Assembly: GCA_963966185.1 (NCBI GenBank)
Contig: CAWZYM010000355.1
Coordinates: 438,501-502,500 of the forward strand
Source: Rhabditoides inermis
Lineage: Eukaryota; Nematoda; Chromadorea; Rhabditida; Rhabditidae
Direction of reading: 5' to 3'
Length of the DNA: 64,000 nt
Position numbers and translations under genes: made by a program. Shown here one piece after another: positions 36,173-62,796 of this stretch. Position 1 is the first letter of the stretch, and each line of letters opens with the position of its first letter. The notes under the pieces are model-generated. The model did not search any database, was not told the origin of the DNA, and saw only the letters and a list, made by a program, of their open reading frames with translations.

Positions 36173-39100
36173 CTAGCGACGGTAGGCATACCCAAACCCA
36201 TAGTCATAGTCCCTTCCTCCAGGGTATCCGCCTCCGCCGAATCCATCGATACGCCATCCGTCGTCGTAGAAGCCCCTGCGTCCGTCGTCGAAAGGACCCC
36301 CGCCTCCATAGCCTCCTCGTCCCCTCCTCTGCAGACGCTGCTCCCTCTGCTCCTTCCTCTCCTTCCGCATCTCCTTGGCCTGCTTCTTCTTCCTCTTCAG
36401 ATGGCTCTGCGCCAGCTTCTCGAACCTGAAACACCATGTCTTCTCTCTCTCTCTCTCTCCCCCTCTTCACTGACGTCTCAAAGTAGAGCCGCCTGACAGT
36501 GGGTTTAACATAGTCCACAAATGCCGAGTGAATTGCGTCCATCAGCCGCGGCTTGTCCTGCGCCGCCGGCGACGACACAACCACCGACAGACACGCTGCA
36601 AAAAAAAGAATCTCACTCACCCAGTCTCATCCTTATCCACTCCCTCTTTTTTCTAGGATGGCACGTTGCAATCACATCAATCGTCTCTCGTTGTTTCAAG
36701 TGTTCAACTTTTAACCATATATGATATAGTGGCGCATAAAAGTAGACCCCCCCATGTTTTCAAGAAGGTCGGAAATGGAAGACCCACCCCTATTTTCAAA
36801 GCAGTAATTAACCCCCCTATGTTTTCGAGACATTTTCGAGGGAAGACCCCTCCTGTTGTAGAAAAGTGCCTTCGCCTTCTATATCAAGTATGCTTTTAAC
36901 TGTTAACCCTTTCCATTCCAAGACTTCCGTCGAGCCACCACAGCCGTCTAACCCTATCCACTCTCCCTCTCTTTCTCTAGACATACACCATACACTTCAC
37001 AACTGTACACGCCTCGAGAAAGTAAATCCTAAACTCCATAAACTACGTGGCTCAAACCATAGTCTATTCCCACCAGCCCCCCCCCACTCACGAAACTTGC
37101 GAAACTGGATGGCGAGCGTGTCGTAGATGAGCGTCCAGTGGGTGTGTTCAAAGTCGCGCAGCGTGCACAGACTGCACAGCTCGGCGTTGCTGAGCGGGCG
37201 GCCGGTGCGCGCCGCCGACTCCAGCAGATCGCGGCGCTCCACAAGCAGACGAGACTGCTCGGCAGACAGGTAGCCCGTCTTCCTGCAATCCAAAAACCAT
37301 TCATACACCTCTTGGGCGTCGCTATATTGTAACCACTATCGTAACCACTATCCGATGACGCGAAGCTCTTCCCAGAAGCACAACTATAGTTCTATGCTCG
37401 CAATAATTTGCGCGCGGTTGGGTAGATCAGAGGAAGACGAAGAGTCAGCTCTCGGCAATTGCAATAGCGCGCAAAACAAGAGAGGCAGACGGTTATGGCA
37501 CCGTGTTTCGAACTGCAAGCGAGGTAGATCGGAAACTATCGTTCTGGCGCAGGCTATAGGTTATCGATGCCTACTGCAACTGCAACAATGCCGACATCTC
37601 TTTCACACTTTACTACTTGTAACGGTTTGTCCCATTTACATGTCCAACTCGTCATCTAACATCACATCATTCACACAACACCACATCGCTGTGTTTTCGA
37701 GTTTGCTCACACCCTTATCGAGACAAATAAATGCCCCCGAACAGGATTCCAAAACCTAGTTTGTAGTTTGTTCACACCCTTATAGAGACACGTACGAGCA
37801 AGACTCCGATACTCACGCATCGAGCAGCTTCCTGTCGTGCTGCTGCTTGCTCGGCGGGAAGTCCTGTCCGAATGCGACCAGCTGAGCGACGCGGAACGCC
37901 GTCCTCTCCCAGTGACGGTCGTACTCGCGCCGGCCACGCTCCGACAACTTGGCGTGATGCTCCTCCTCAAACATATGATGTATAGAAATACAGAATATTA
38001 TAATATTATTTATCAATTGTACATTAAATATTTATCTCGAATCAAGTAGCATATGGCAATGTAATTTACGATAAGGTTACGGTACAGTAATGCAACGCCT
38101 ATTGCGAGTTCCAACAATACGGTTTTCGGTGGTCCCGTGGATGCGTACGTGTTGTTGGTGAATGGTGATGCTTGTCATTGTCAGGCAGACAAACATTACT
38201 ATAATTTATAAACCAGATGCAGTCTCTTGAAAAACGTCACCGACACCGACACACAACATTGGTCGTGTGCTAAGCTAACTGCCGATGCCGACTCAAAGCC
38301 TCGTGCGAAAACGAGTTTCCAAGATACCGCTCGATACTTGCTATTTCTCGGGAGTAAGCCCACCTCCCCTTCGTCAAGTAAATGACATTCATTTGCTGCG
38401 ATCAGTCAGTCTAATCGAAACGGTTTGCCATTGTCACTGCAGTGCCACAGACGCTCGCGACACACACACTGTCTGGACTGCACGTGTTCGGTGTTCCGTG
38501 CGAAAAGTTTTAAAGGTAGTGTACCCTCTGAATCCCATATTAAAAATTATCACGAATGTATTATCAATGCCTTTTAGAAATATTTTCATGCCGTTTGTGG
38601 TTGTTTGTGATGAAAAATTAGGAAATTTAAATTTATCAAAAATTTATTTAAATCCAACATGATACGCATATTTACGCAACGATATGAGTTATGATTTTTA
38701 ACAAACTTACTGCGTTTAGCAGTTCATTTTTCTATTAGCTGTTCCCGCCAAATTCATAAAAGAAACAAATTTTAAAAATGTTATCCAAAATAAGAATGAC
38801 ATAAGAAACAATATAAACACATGGAAATAAATTGTCTTTAATGAAACAGCCGATAGTGTGGTCAAATTGTGTAACTTCGTGCAAGTTGTGCACACACCCC
38901 CGAGCTGATTAAAAGTTATTAGATTCTACGATTTCTCACTCCAATTTTCAAATGATTTTTTAAAACTAATTTGTTTCAGAATGTATATTTGCATTATCAT
39001 AATGTACTCATTGAAACGTAAACAATGACATGTTATATCTACGCATACACCCAGATTCAGAGGGTACACTACCTTTAAAGACGGCAATATATTGAAAAAA

Positions 39101-39713
39101 AACCACTAGCTTCCCCATGATGGGTCCAGGCACGAAAATTTCAAATGGATGATACGGTAACCAAGAGCTTTCATGTTTTCGCGAGCTTACGTTTCACCAG
39201 GAATTGATAAGAAATGACCGTCATTTCTTTTCGATAAATGCAGTGAGGTCGCTCAGAATCAGCAGCCAACAGACATTGCTTCTATGGCGCAACTGGTTAA
39301 AGTTTCGCCAGACAACCACGGGTCACTGGTTGGGATCCTCTGACGAGTTTTGCTACAACTCTTTCGCAACAGTCAGCCTACCTGTGAATCATAACTCGTG
39401 TAGAATTCAGTCAATCATTTGGGATTTTTGTCCACTTTGAAGAGACCCCAGGAACACACGCACACGCACCCTGTGCACGGTGTAGGCCGTGTTGGCGTAG
39501 TTGACAAACTCGCACAGGTACTCGCGGCGGTCGTTGCACGCAATCATGTGGTCCTTGACGATCCGCCACTCCAGCGGGCACTGCAACACTCAATTTGTAC
39601 CTTTCTCCTCTCTTCTCTCTCTCTCCCTCTCTCTTTCTCTCTTTCTATCCCATTCCCATCACCTCCCCTCTCTCTCCTTCTCTATGCAAGCTCTATCTGA
39701 CTCCCCTCCCCCT

Positions 39714-39749
<36 letters not shown>

Positions 39750-39775
39750 TTCCCATTCTCACCCCTCCATTCCCA

Positions 39776-39835
<60 letters not shown>

Positions 39836-42070
39836 TTCTCACCCTCCTTTTCTCTCTCTCGCGCCCTCACTTCCCTTTCTCTCTTTCTTTCCCAATCCCA
39901 TCCTCTCTCTCTCTCTTCCAGCATCCGCCCTCTCTCTCGCTCCATATCCCTCTGCCTCTCTCTCTCTCCCTCCTTCCCTCCCCTACTCTCTCTCTCTCTT
40001 TCCCATTCTCATCATCCCCCCTTCTCTCTCTCTCTCCCCCCTCTCCCCCATCGCCCACCTCCGTCTCGGGGTCCCAGTTGCGGCTCGAGAACTTGTCCAT
40101 CTTACTGTCATCCACACAGTCTCGGATCGTCTTCTTGCGCGGCTCCAAGCCTTCAATATTACACTTATAATATCGACAGATCAAATACCTCACATAATAA
40201 CTACAACGTGTGTGATATAATAATAATAATAATAATAATCACACACGCTTCCACTTTCAGTCTTGCAATAATCACATGATTGTTTCCGTGAGGCAGTTTA
40301 TCTCCCATTAATGCCCCTATCCCTCCGTTGCGAAGTTGCAGTATAAAGTTTGATATCTCTCATAATCCCTGACCCATCCTTTCTCCGTTACCGTACACAA
40401 GTTCGCCCCCCCCCCCTCTACTCACCCCGGAGGCCGCGGTCCCTCTCCCTCTCCCTCTCTCTCTCCTGCTCCCTCTTCAGTCGGCGGTAGTCGCTCAAGC
40501 GTCCCTTCTCCAGCAGATCCAGCTCCGTCTGCCGCTGACGCGCCATCTCCTTCGTGTCACTGCAAACAGGTTCTTATAATCATAACATGTCCATAATCTG
40601 AATCTGAATAAACACCAACAAACTAACAAAATGACGTACGGATGAAGGGGGAATGCCATGTCCCATATGTAGTTGGGTAATGAATGATATAATGATAATA
40701 AAGATAACTAAAACCCAACTGACTCGTTGCGGTGGAACTTCATGTATCCGGTGCGGCCGGCGAAGCGCGGCGGCGGGCGCGCGCGCGCAGAGCTCTGGTA
40801 CGCCTGGCTGGAACAAGGCAACTATACAGTACACCTACACACATACAGTATACCTGCATACAGTATACCTATCAAAAGCCTCCCACCTGAACCGGGCAGC
40901 GTGCGACAGCTTCATGTCGACCGGGTCAGTCATGAGCTGCAATCGTACAGGATACTCTTACTCTTTCCCTCTCTCTCTCCCCCTTCTCTCTCTCCCCCCC
41001 CTCTCTCTCCCCTCCCCCACCTCCTGTCGGATACGGTAGCTGTGCTGGGTGAGGTTGACCATCTGATTGCGCACGTCCGCCGCCTCCCAGTGGAAGTCGT
41101 CGTGCAGACGGGCCTCGTTCACATTCTTGTGGCTCAACTTGCTGAAAGCACACATTTCATGGCGCACTTCATTTGTGTGGTCAGTCTTTTCGAAAGAAAT
41201 TCCGAAGTGTATAAAAGTGGATAACAAAAAAAACATTCCCAAGAGTTCAGTCAGGAATATTCGGGAGTGTTCGGTGTTCCGAATTCCAAAGAGCACTTCA
41301 AATTCCCCAAATGCCGAAAAACAAGGCTGAAACACACACAACAACAACCATCCCCCATCCCCATATACTCACTATACTCACTACACAGATCCGTCGTTCA
41401 TGTTGAAGATGGCGTCGGTGGGTTGGAAGACGGGCCACGACACTCCAGCCACCCGGCTGAAGGGGTACTCGATCCGGCGCATCACCCGCTCCGTCACGTC
41501 CTCCTGCCAGATGCACTTCTCGCCAGACCGAGCGTGCACCAGCGGAGCCGTGCGGTAGTTCCTCAAACGACGGCAAAGTTATGTTTCAAAGTTCAAGTCA
41601 AGCTCAATTTTACGCGCTGTCAATTTTCCCCGGAGCGATTATGAAGTGTTTCGAAAGCATATAGCATACTGAAAGAATAATACCTATTGACAGAGTTGAA
41701 TAGGCGGCGGTCGTATCCGGAGGCGCGGACAACGTCAGCCGTGAACCGCGTGGAACAGTTGGCCGGCAGAGACCTGCACGAGAAAAAAGTATCATATAAA
41801 GAGAACATCAATATCAACAACAAAAACACAAACAAAAACACAAAAAGAATATCAAAATACTGAAAAAGTTGATGGGTCAGTATTTTGCTCTTCAAAACAC
41901 ATTTTGGAGATGGTTGCGAAGAAAGTTTTTAAAGAAACTTACAGACTCACGCTATTTTAGAAACAAATAACAACTTTCTCACGCACTCACCACTTGACCA
42001 TCTCCGTGTTCGAGTAGCGGTGCCCGGTCCTGCGGTCGAAATTGCGGCGCACGCGCTTGCTCGGCCATCT
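36173..42070 (-). CDS. Unrecognised protein with a basic, Gly/Arg/Tyr-rich C-terminus (probable continuation of the 43-47 kb gene)
   Basis: About a dozen exons on the same strand, each with GTGAG/GTGGG donors. They include KRVRRNFDRRTGHRYSNTEM (41989-42069), FTADVVRASGYDRRLFNSVN (about 41685-41775), IWQEDVTERVMRRIEYPFSR (41390-41560), VNEARLHDDFHWEAADVRNQ (41031-41145), QLMTDPVDMKLSHAARF, FAGRTGYMKFHRNE, a charged KEMARQRQTELDLLEKG helix (40430-40560), RKKTIRDCVDDSKMDKFSSR (40060-40150), LEWRIVKDHMIACNDRREYL (39465-39585), REYDRHWERTAFRVAQLV (37815-37975), FEHTHWTLIYDTLAIQFRK (37096-37285), and a final exon with a lysine-rich stretch then a G/R/Y/D-rich tail ending at TAG 36173-36175. Such tails occur in RNA-binding and phase-separating proteins; that role is inferred. 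No enzyme motif was seen. Confidence 0.5.
37382..37560 (-). mobile_element. tRNA-derived SINE family, minus-strand copy
   Basis: Reverse complement of the family. It includes CAGAGGAAGACGAAGAGTCA and ends in GCGCAGGCTATA. It lies in an intron between the 37096 and 37815 exons. Confidence 0.6.
38026..38180 (+). repeat. AATCAAGTAGC dispersed repeat, copy 2
   Basis: Matches the 9990-10147 copy: ATATTTATCTCGAATCAAGT, a GGTACAGTAATGCAACG block and GGTCCCGTGGATGCGTACG. Further copies lie at 53187-53319 and 54343-54507, with a fragment at 44272-44345 on the minus strand. Confidence 0.65.
38508..39087. mobile_element. TIR element, non-autonomous
   Basis: Inverted ends of about 25 bp containing AAAGGTAGTGTACCCTCTGA at 38513-38537 and 39058-39083. 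The 520-bp A/T-rich interior has no convincing ORF. Confidence 0.6.
39270..39345 (+). repeat. tRNA-like remnant
   Basis: CTATGGCGCAACTGGTTAAAG (box A-like) is followed about 45 bp later by TGGTTGGGATCC (a mutated box B). Arms do not pair well, so it is not a tRNA gene. Confidence 0.35.
39604..40050 (+). repeat. Long interrupted (CT)n tract
   Basis: About 450 bp of CT with TTTCCCATTCTC-type interruptions recurring several times. It ends beside the donor of the minus-strand exon at 40060. Confidence 0.8.
41176..41335. mobile_element. Palindromic MITE, TCTTCGAA family (degenerate)
   Basis: GTGGTCAGTCTTTTCGAAAG followed by TTCGGGAGTGTTCGG-type units. The right end is not clear. It is intronic in the 36-42 kb gene. 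Confidence 0.35.
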
Positions 42071-42885
42071 GGCAGAAAGAACATATCAAGTTCAACAACA
42101 AAGTACATACATCCCGGCGCTTTGAGAAGTTAATTTCCGGATGATGACTTACGTACCGAAGATTAAATGATCTCGAAGTGATGCAAAAAGGTTTTTGACC
42201 ATACTGACGAAATGTAAAAGACCTGAGCCGAGTTATGGACCGGTAACAACCGGAGAGCGTATCAACAACCGGAGAGCGTATCAAATTGAAAAAAAATCAT
42301 GATGACATGGATGGTACACCGGTTTATAATTTAATTTTCGTACGTTTGATATTTTTCCCAAATGAAGTAATTTACGTTCTTTCAAAGCAGTAAAAAAGAA
42401 ATGTGAGGGACCAAATAAAAATCTAGCTTCTCAAAGTGACTCACTCTGGACTCAAAGAATCTCAAGCAACTTTGTCAGCTACTTCTCTCTATTCTAATAT
42501 TAAATTTTTGTACGTTTGATAGTACCAACCTTTTAGTAATAAAATAACATAAATTCATGCATAGTTACATAATTATTTGTTACCTGTGTGATGAGATAGG
42601 TAGGTCTGGGAGTTGGGTCGTGATATAATAATGAAAGCGGTTCACTCCGCTCGAGATTTTTCCCTACGTACGGAAAGTTTGAGTCACTTCTCACATGTCT
42701 CTATGTATGACAAAGTACTCGAACTGAATGCTAGAACATTGTCTCTATCACGCTACGCACTACGCACTATCCATATAGCGAAACTTTTGCCAGAACCAGA
42801 ATCAAATATAATGAAAATTGTGGAGCAGAATGAAATCTTGCTTGCAACTTGCAACTCGAAACGCGGCTCAAACCATCTGCCTCTC

Positions 42886-43210
42886 TAAAGGCCCTTTTAT
42901 ACTCGCCGCACCGCACGGTGCGGCATGCGTTCCTCATTGTAAAGTGCAACCGCACGCCGCAATGCGTTCCGCCGCACGGTGCGTGCGGCGGCGATTGCGT
43001 TTTGCACCTTTCAGACTCGCCGCATCGAAAACGCATGCGTTTTGCGTTATTGCTTTGCCGCACGTGCGGTGCGGCGGAGTTTCTCAGCCAAATTCTGCCG
43101 CATGTCGCGTTGCGTTTTACGATGCGGCAAAGTAGTTTTTTGGCTGATTTGCCGCATGCGTTTCAAAACGCAACCGCACCGCATTTGCGTTGCGTTTAGT
43201 CTGAAACGCG
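42886..43210. repeat. GC-rich cluster of palindromic GCCGCA/TGCGGC motifs
   Basis: About 325 bp in which GCCGCA, TGCGGC, CGCATGCG and CCGCACGGTGCGG recur many times in both orientations. Variants of TATACTCGCCGCACCGC and CAGACTCGCCGCATCG recur at intervals. Confidence 0.7.
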
Positions 43211-43354
43211 CTTTGATGTGTGCGCTATTACCGCGAGCTCCGCCGACCTCTGATCTACCCCCAAATTACGAGAACACAACTTGTTCGACCTTGCCCAAAT
43301 CTCCTGTACTCAATTCGAGCGACAGCAACAAAACCCCCACCCACCCATATCCAA

Positions 43355-44108
43355 CATCCCGTCCGTGCCGCTTGCCCGCGCGCGCATCTTCTTGGAGTGC
43401 AGGCGCGGGCACAGCACGCGGCAGCGGCGGGAGCGCCGACAGCACACTCGCCGCAGCAGCAGCAGCAGCCTCCTTCTCCTTCTTCTTGCCCAGCAGTGCC
43501 ATCAGGTGGGGTATGGTGGCGTCGGCCTTGGCTGCTGCCTCCTCCTCCGCCCTCTCGCGCGCCTCCTTTGCCTCGCGCTCCTTCATCTGCCTGGCCAGCT
43601 CCATGGCCGCCTTCTTCCTCTCCACCTCCCGCTTGGCTGCCTCCGCAGCCTCGCGCATCTCCCGCTCCCTCGCTGCCGCACGCAGCTTCCAGTCAGGCTC
43701 CGCCTTCGTCTTCTCGCCAAACAAGTGAGCGGTGAGCTCTGAACAATCGTGTACATCATGTATCCCTAATACTTGATATGGTACTCTCCCCACTTTCCCT
43801 GGAACACTTCCAATTTTCACGTGTATCGCTGTATCGCACTCCACTTCCACTCACCACACTCGTCCGCTTTCTCCGCCTTGTCCCTCGGAGCAGCAGTGGC
43901 AGCTACGGTCTGCTTGGGCTGCTCCACCAGGTCCATGTCCTCGTCCGAATCGGATAGCGTCACCACCAGCGGTACACTGTCCCTCGACTCGGCCAGCAAC
44001 GCGTCATCGACGCGATTGCGCTGAAAATACAAATACGTTTCACATTGGCATAAAATCAAAATATCGACAGAAAGTATAATTGTCGATTGGATGTCATGAA
44101 AATTACTA

Positions 44109-44143
<35 letters not shown>

Positions 44144-44169
44144 GCTCAACAAACAACGAGGAACTGGCA

Positions 44170-44240
<71 letters not shown>

Positions 44241-47228
44241 TTCACAGACCCCTGTCCAGGAGATGTGCAGTAGGTGGTGTATTACTGTACTTTACCGTCC
44301 GTAACATTAACGTAATGCACATGATTGGAGATAAATATTCCGAATCATGAGTTCACGAGATACCAACCTTGGCGGGAGGCGCGTGCTGGAACTCTTGGTT
44401 GCCCATCGAAGACATCTTCTCAGTGGCGCCCTGCCTCTTCGCCGGCTGCACCTCGAACAGGTCCAGCTCGTCGTCCGACTCCAGCTCCACCAGCGGATGG
44501 TGCAGAACAAGGTCGTCCAGCTGAAGCAGTACATCATCGACATACGATATATCTACATCTTCAACACTAATGATGTTTGCTACAGAGAGCCTAGGCCCTA
44601 GGGATAGGATCGACATTACTATATCTCTATTTTCTTTCATGCAGATAAAGATTAAGATTAAGATAATTCGAAGATGACGTACCAAGTCGAGCGCCTTCTC
44701 GATCTTGACTGCGTGGTTCTCCTTCTCGCCGCTCGCCGACTGCGCGGACGCGTTGCTGACCGAACGGCTCGACGCGTCGCCACCATCAGCCGACAGAGAA
44801 AGACCCGAACAAGCTCGCCAAGCCTCCGCCGGCATCATGTCTGAATATTCACAGTCAGAGTTCAGCGATCTATTCATATATGGAAAGCCGAGTCAGTGTC
44901 GTCTGACTGAATACTATGTATTTTCAGCTCACCCTTCCACTGCCGTCCCGACCACTCGACAGTGTCGTACTCGGCCTTCTCATCTCCTCCAGCCACACTC
45001 TCGTCATCGTCGCTGTCCACGTCAATCCTCTGCTTGCGCTGCTCCGTCTCCGTCACGTGCAAGCCGTACATGGCGCACTCCATGTCCACCTCCCAGTCGC
45101 GGGTAGGCATAATGTCCTGCAAATGAACATGTAATATTTCCCACGTCGGGTGAATCGGAGAATACAATTCAGCGTTGGTAGGCCACAGTACTACCAAGAT
45201 TCTAGGGAGTACTCGAGCACTCACGACAGTCATGCTGGCAAAATAGTCGAAGAGCTGCAGAAGGCGCGTCTCGCGCGTCGACTGAGTGGTCAGACCTGGA
45301 ACATCGACATCCATCATCATCTACATCAGCACTGTACATTCAACACTCCCAGGTATTTCAATTCTCCATGGATTAGAATGGAAATTACATAATTATAATT
45401 ACATTAAACAGTCTTCATCGAAGATAATCGCGATTGAATGAGAAGACAACGAGACTGACCGGTCACGGCGACGACCCCCTTGAGATGCTCCGCGAACTTG
45501 TCCCGCTGAGCTTCATCCCCATCTCCATCTCCGGCCTTCTCGTCACCGTCAAACTCGCGCACCTATGATTAATGGAATATGGAAGTTGTATTAGGCAGCT
45601 AGAATAATAACATGATCACGAAGTAAAAGTTGAACGCCCACCTTGTCCATCGCCCGCTTCTCCTCGGTGACTAGGAGGGAGTAGGGCGTCGCCTCCAACT
45701 CGGCGCGCCAACCGGCGTTGTTCTGAAAAGGGATATTCGTGATTTTGAAGAAACAATTTTGACTTTGGCTTTCAACCTCTTCGACTTTGAGCTTTGAACA
45801 TATTATCAATGTCTGATCCCAATCCCAAGACATCATACCTGTAGAAACGCGAGCCACTGCTTCCCGTGCGCCTCGAACATGCTGGTCCACTGCGGGCCCA
45901 TGTCGAGCTTGGCAGCGGGTCCCTTGGGCGCAGCGAGGGCGGGAGAAGGCAAAGTAGACAGAGGACCATCTCCGTCCACGCTCAGCTCGTCCACCAGAGA
46001 CGACACGCACTCTGAATACAACATGTAACCGAAATCAAGTTGATAAGGTGCTGATAAGTTGATAGGACACTGATAAGCAGGAGGTGATAAGACACTAACC
46101 TTGCACGGCCTTCACCGGCGATTCGGTTACAGTAGACATCATTGAGTCCACGCAGTCTGTAAGTGGGCAAAATTGATTATCTAGTACAAAAACAACATAA
46201 CCTGCACCTTCCATTCGGCGCAAAAATCTATAATACCATCTTAGGTTCTTATGAGTGATTTCGTTTTGTACGTGTCATAATCATATTTGCGATTCCGAAT
46301 AAACATTTGATTTGATTTGATTTGAAAAACAACATACCAGAAACACTCTTCACTGGCGATGATGGAGGAACTTCAACTTGATCTTGTGCCGCTGGCTCAC
46401 AGTCCATCCTACAATAATTGAATGAGATAATCACAAACTACAACATAAAACAGTAATTCGTAAATCATAAAAAAGTTTCTTAGACTTACATGTCATGTTC
46501 CTCCTCTTGAGAGTCGTTGCGCGGTTTGAACTCGGGGTCGGGGATGAGCGCGAAGCGGGAGAAATCGACGGAAGCCGCCACCTCCTGCTCGATAGCCGCC
46601 AGAACGGACGCGCGAGGCACGCGAGTCGTCTGGAGGGATTTGTAATTTGTAAAATACATCTTCGGTCTGCAGACTTCAGTTGCAGTGGAAGTCCTCTGCA
46701 ACTGTTAATGCAATACCAAATTGATTTGCGCGTTCAAAAACACAACCCAGGTGCGCACAGTTGTCATCACAATCCCTATAAAAGGTAAAGGTAGCCCCCG
46801 ATTCCAGAGACTGATGAGTACTCTGCACCATCGGTATACAATAAAACCACCAACTTCAACAGCATCCTCTCTCTTCTCGCTCTCCTCGACGGGCACGCCA
46901 GCTCCGCCAAAGCCGAAGGCTGAAGGGAAAAATGTTGTGGCGAAAGACCGATTCACAATGTACAAAGCGTTTATGCAGCGCGTAAAACGTACGTAAACGG
47001 TTTCACAGAGCGCCGTACTGTACGTGTCAATCGTCCATTTTTTTCAATGTACAAAACGGTTTGCATAAAACCATGCATAACTACATAACTGCACAAACAC
47101 ACACACTCACCAAAGTCCTCATCGCCAGAATCGTCGGTGGACTGGGCGACGTCTAGCTCTGCTGTGAGGTCGAGACGAGCAGCCTGGGCAGGGACGCCCC
47201 CATCACTTGCATTTGTAGGATCACTCAT
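43355..47228 (-). CDS. Acidic, coiled-coil, probably nuclear protein (N-terminal half of a long gene)
   Basis: The ATG at 47228 follows a TTACAG acceptor. About 14 exons encode an acidic start (AELDVAQSTDDSGDEDF, 47111-47228), FGFGGAGVPVEESEKRED, FSRFALIPDPEFKPRND, PPSSPVKSVSG and VTESPVKAVQ. The last two contain S-P-x-K CDK-site consensuses. Next come GPQWTSMFEAHGKQWLAFLQ (about 45839-46013), WRAELEATPYSLLVTEEKRA, TRDWEVDMECAMYGLHVTET (44933-45119), LVELESDDELDLFEVQPAKR, VPLVVTLSDSDEDMDLVEQP, and a long helical segment (43370-43738) of K/R/E/A heptad-like sequence (REREMREAAEAAKREVERKK) followed by an Ala run and a Pro-rich end. Acidic patches, SDSDED motifs and CDK sites suggest a nuclear protein. 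I do not recognise the family. It may continue in frame across a 1.2-kb intron into the exons at 36173-42070; the junction was not proven. Confidence 0.55.
44176..44237 (+). repeat. (GA)n microsatellite, preceded by (CAA)n at 44108-44147
   Basis: About 31 GA units; the CAA tract has about 12 units. Confidence 0.85.
44272..44345 (-). repeat. AATCAAGTAGC dispersed repeat, fragment
   Basis: The reverse complement shows GGAATATTTATCTCCAATCA and GTAAAGTACAGTAATAC. It lies in an intron of the 43-47 kb gene. Confidence 0.4.
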
Positions 47229-47799
47229 TTCATCTGTAATACAAAAAAAGTATAAAAAAAGCCTACAATAAGATTGAAAAATTAATTACAAGACAAAAAA
47301 CATCAATTTTAGGCCAAAAATTTCGCAATCCTAATGCAGTAAAACGCACCATCTTGCACAAAGTTGCACAACGTATCACGTGACACTAACACTATGAAAA
47401 ACAAACAAATTGTTTTTAACTCTCTTCCTGTTTGAATTTCAGGATGAAACATTATCAACCCATGTTTGATAAAGAAAGCACTGATAAATGAATGACAAGT
47501 TCATTCTCTACCATTTGTTTGATTTTATGTGATGTTTCAATCTTCAATAGAATAAAAAAGAATGACTATCATTATGCGATCATCCATTAAAAACTAAATT
47601 AAAAAAGAACTATGAGGCAAATTGTCTTGAACAAAAGCTTTGAATAAGTGAACGAACATCGTCTTCCATTTCCTATTTTTTCTCTGTGTCCATCCGCAAC
47701 CAACCGGATCAATTTTGACTCGATTCTCCCACCCTTCTTTCGGCTTCCGCCAATTTTGCAAGCTAGACGCCAGACGACCCTTGGAGGGTAAAAGAACGC

Positions 47800-47851
<52 letters not shown>

Positions 47852-48450
47852 GAGAGGGGGAGAGAGAGAGAGAGAGACGCGGGAAGAGGAAGGGATATCA
47901 ACGCCTCCAATCAGGCGTCTATATAGTGCGTATCCCTCGCTCATATAAAGGGATTTCCCACTCCTCTGCTCTTCCTTCCTTCCGTCGGCTGCCCCGAAAT
48001 CGCATTCAGTGTTTACGAAAACACAGATTCGGTTCTGGTGTCTAGAATGTGTCTCTCACGATATTTCAGATGTTCATGAAATTCGATTCCGGACAACAAA
48101 ATGCTATGATTTCATTCCGTTTACAATAAGACGTCTCCTCCTTGTCATGTCCCCTTCCAGCCTCACCGATCACTACGTAAACCCTGATCTCTAGGAACTT
48201 CTCATTATAACACCGGACGACCTCATGCATACGCTAATATGTTCATGATCTCGAAAAAATTTTTTCGTTATTCAGTACAACCATACTTGTTTTATTTTCG
48301 TAAAGTTCCGGGCAAGTGCATTGATTTGATGTGCTCTCCTCACATAGATATGTCCCCCCCGCCCTCCACCTCCACATATCGTATTGTATATTTCTACGCA
48401 CAATCCGTTCACATCGATCAGACACATGACTTGGTTGACTGCTTGTAGTA
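47229..48450. other. Divergent intergenic region between the long minus gene and the TWK gene
   Basis: Holds a GA tract (47799-47878) and a TATA-like TCATATAAAGGG near 47940. Promoter function is only a guess. Confidence 0.3.
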
Positions 48451-48625
48451 CCGGTCAGTCTCTTCGAAACACTCCCGAATGCCCCAAAACACTTCGGAAT
48501 TGCCTTTCGAATCGCCCTCAGAACACTTCCGAATTGCCTTCGAAACACTCTCGAATACCCCCGAACACTTCGGAATGCCTTGCTATGCTTTCGAAACACT
48601 CCCTTTCGAAGAGACTGACCGCACC
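48451..48625. mobile_element. Palindromic MITE, TCTTCGAA family
   Basis: Ends CGGTCAGTCTCTTCGAA and TTCGAAGAGACTGACCGCA, with a longer interior of the same short repeats. It ends 23 bp before the start codon of the TWK gene, next to its acceptor. Confidence 0.65.
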
Positions 48626-48648
48626 TTGTCACCTTGCTCTTTCCAGCC

Positions 48649-62796
<14,148 letters not shown>

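Noticed and set aside
42979..43728. 249-aa plus-strand open frame
   Set aside because: Shadow of the GC-rich palindromic cluster and of the real minus-strand coiled-coil exon.
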